Part shown: positions 63,741 to 64,000 of the stretch, one piece after another
Position numbering within the stretch: the first letter of the stretch is position 1
Layout of the letters: every line of letters begins with the position of its first letter
Origin: an uncultured Verrucomicrobia subdivision 3 bacterium
GTDB lineage: Bacteria; Verrucomicrobiota; Verrucomicrobiia; Limisphaerales; UBA11358
Length of the DNA: 64,000 nucleotides
Assembly (NCBI GenBank): GCA_903917705.1
Contig: CAIXBQ010000012.1
Location: 24,921 to 88,920 of the forward strand
Direction of reading: 5' to 3'
The notes under the pieces: generated by a model
Databases searched by the model: none
Told to the model about the DNA's origin: nothing
What the model saw: only the letters and a program-made list of their open reading frames with translations
Made by a program: the position numbers and the translations under genes

Positions 63741-63858
63741 TAAAATTTTGGGCGATGAGGACATTCACATCGTCGCCCGCGACGTTTAAGGCGCAAAGGA
63801 GCGCAAGTGTTTGCAAGCCGCCCCGCTCCCTTGCCCCGATGTCCTCTCCGGTGTATGT
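63741..63858. repeat. Structured ~115-bp repeat, copy 2
   Basis: The direct partner of 63455-63570. The outer stem GAGGACAT (63757-63764) pairs with ATGTCCTC (63839-63846). The inner CGTCGCCCGCGACG hairpin and the GGAGCG..CGCTCC stem are kept, while loop bases vary. The order and spacing of stems match copy 1 (90 versus 91 bases between stem ends). Confidence 0.8.
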
Positions 63859-63860
63859 AC

Positions 63861-64000
63861 TAGCCCGGATATTTCATAGGGGGATTGAACAAAGAAGCGG
63901 CGAGAGCGTCAGAAGGCTTGATATCACTCAGCCAAATGAAAACGCCACTCACCGCTTCTTCAACGACAGACTGTAAGCAGGAGCCCTTGCTCTTTCAAGA
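63861..64000 (+). mobile_element. Probable IS1380-type insertion sequence, left end (cut by window edge)
   Basis: From 63864 the sequence CCCGGATATTTCATAGGGGG looks like an IS1380-type terminal inverted repeat, from memory of such elements in this phylum. It is followed at 63936 by the start of a transposase-like gene. Base composition also shifts to a lower GC. The other end is outside the window, so inverted repeats and target duplication cannot be checked here. Confidence 0.5.
63936..64000 (+). CDS. IS1380-type transposase, N-terminal fragment
   Basis: Only the first 21 codons are visible: an ATG at 63936, then a segment ending TDCKQEPLLFQ. IS1380-family transposases commonly have a CKQ...LxFQ stretch just before the conserved VVADF.GG.LSSDGG block, which would begin right after this edge. 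The call rests on this short match and the terminal-repeat-like sequence just upstream, so it is tentative. Confidence 0.5.
   Translation, partial: MKTPLTASSTTDCKQEPLLFQ

Noticed and set aside
63411-63764. N-terminal extension of the 140-aa hypothetical protein
   Set aside because: The frame runs through a palindrome and a structured repeat, giving low-complexity translation; the ATG at 63410 is preferred.

Overview
The window looks like chromosomal DNA from a GC-rich, didermic member of the Verrucomicrobiota, probably the Pedosphaera/Limisphaerales side (subdivision 3). This is inferred from gene content and protein style. There are very large autotransporter-associated beta-strand repeat proteins ending in the Ig/FN3-like tail familiar from Pedosphaera, short prepilin-like proteins of the planctomycete/verrucomicrobial type, tandem S1 sulfatases with glycoside hydrolases, futalosine-pathway menaquinone synthesis (MqnC), and BamD/LptE outer-membrane biogenesis genes. 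No rRNA, tRNA or CRISPR array was seen.

Region 1 (1-27.7 kb, almost all minus strand) is a glycan-degradation and surface-protein locus. In transcription order it holds: a 1656-aa beta-strand-repeat protein, a LuxR-type regulator, two prepilin-like proteins, a 2184-aa beta-strand-repeat protein, an S1 sulfatase, a GH20 hexosaminidase, three TlpA/ResA-type exported thioredoxin proteins, a second sulfatase and a GH95 fucosidase cut by the left edge. A divergent XylR-like (sugar-binding plus AraC HTH) regulator sits at its head. The enzyme set suggests a sulfated glycan containing fucose and N-acetylhexosamine. Two neighbouring thioredoxin proteins reappear downstream fused in the same order and joined to a trypsin-like protease domain.

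Region 2 (27.7-38.7 kb) has a gene-poor, AT-rich stretch, a TlpA protein with a cysteine-synthase-like enzyme, a DAHP synthase, and an operon of ECF sigma factor, zinc-finger anti-sigma factor, membrane rhodanese, DUF2892 protein, RND adaptor and RND pump.

Region 3 (38.8-49.4 kb) has a zinc-ribbon Ser/Thr kinase, an envelope assembly set (LptE-like, BamD-like), and a polarity/type IV pilus module (Pro-rich roadblock protein, MglA-like GTPase, MglB-like roadblock protein, PilT-like ATPase). Opposite lies a receiver-PATAN protein with two small partners, then UppP.

Region 4 (49.4-50.4 kb) is a non-coding repeat nest: a 14-unit, ~21-bp minisatellite, a pair of REP-like hairpins and flanking imperfect direct repeats.

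Region 5 (50.4-64 kb) is housekeeping and signalling: LysM protein, MqnC, TPR protein, Lrp regulator with aminotransferase, twin Cys-rich PAS proteins, a purine/pyrimidine salvage pair, a histidine-kinase-like hybrid lacking the usual phospho-His, a LysR regulator, twin LamG proteins sharing a near-identical 239-bp block, and an M29 aminopeptidase. The right edge carries two structured ~115-bp repeats with compensatory base changes around a REP-like palindrome, then what looks like the left end of an IS1380-type element.
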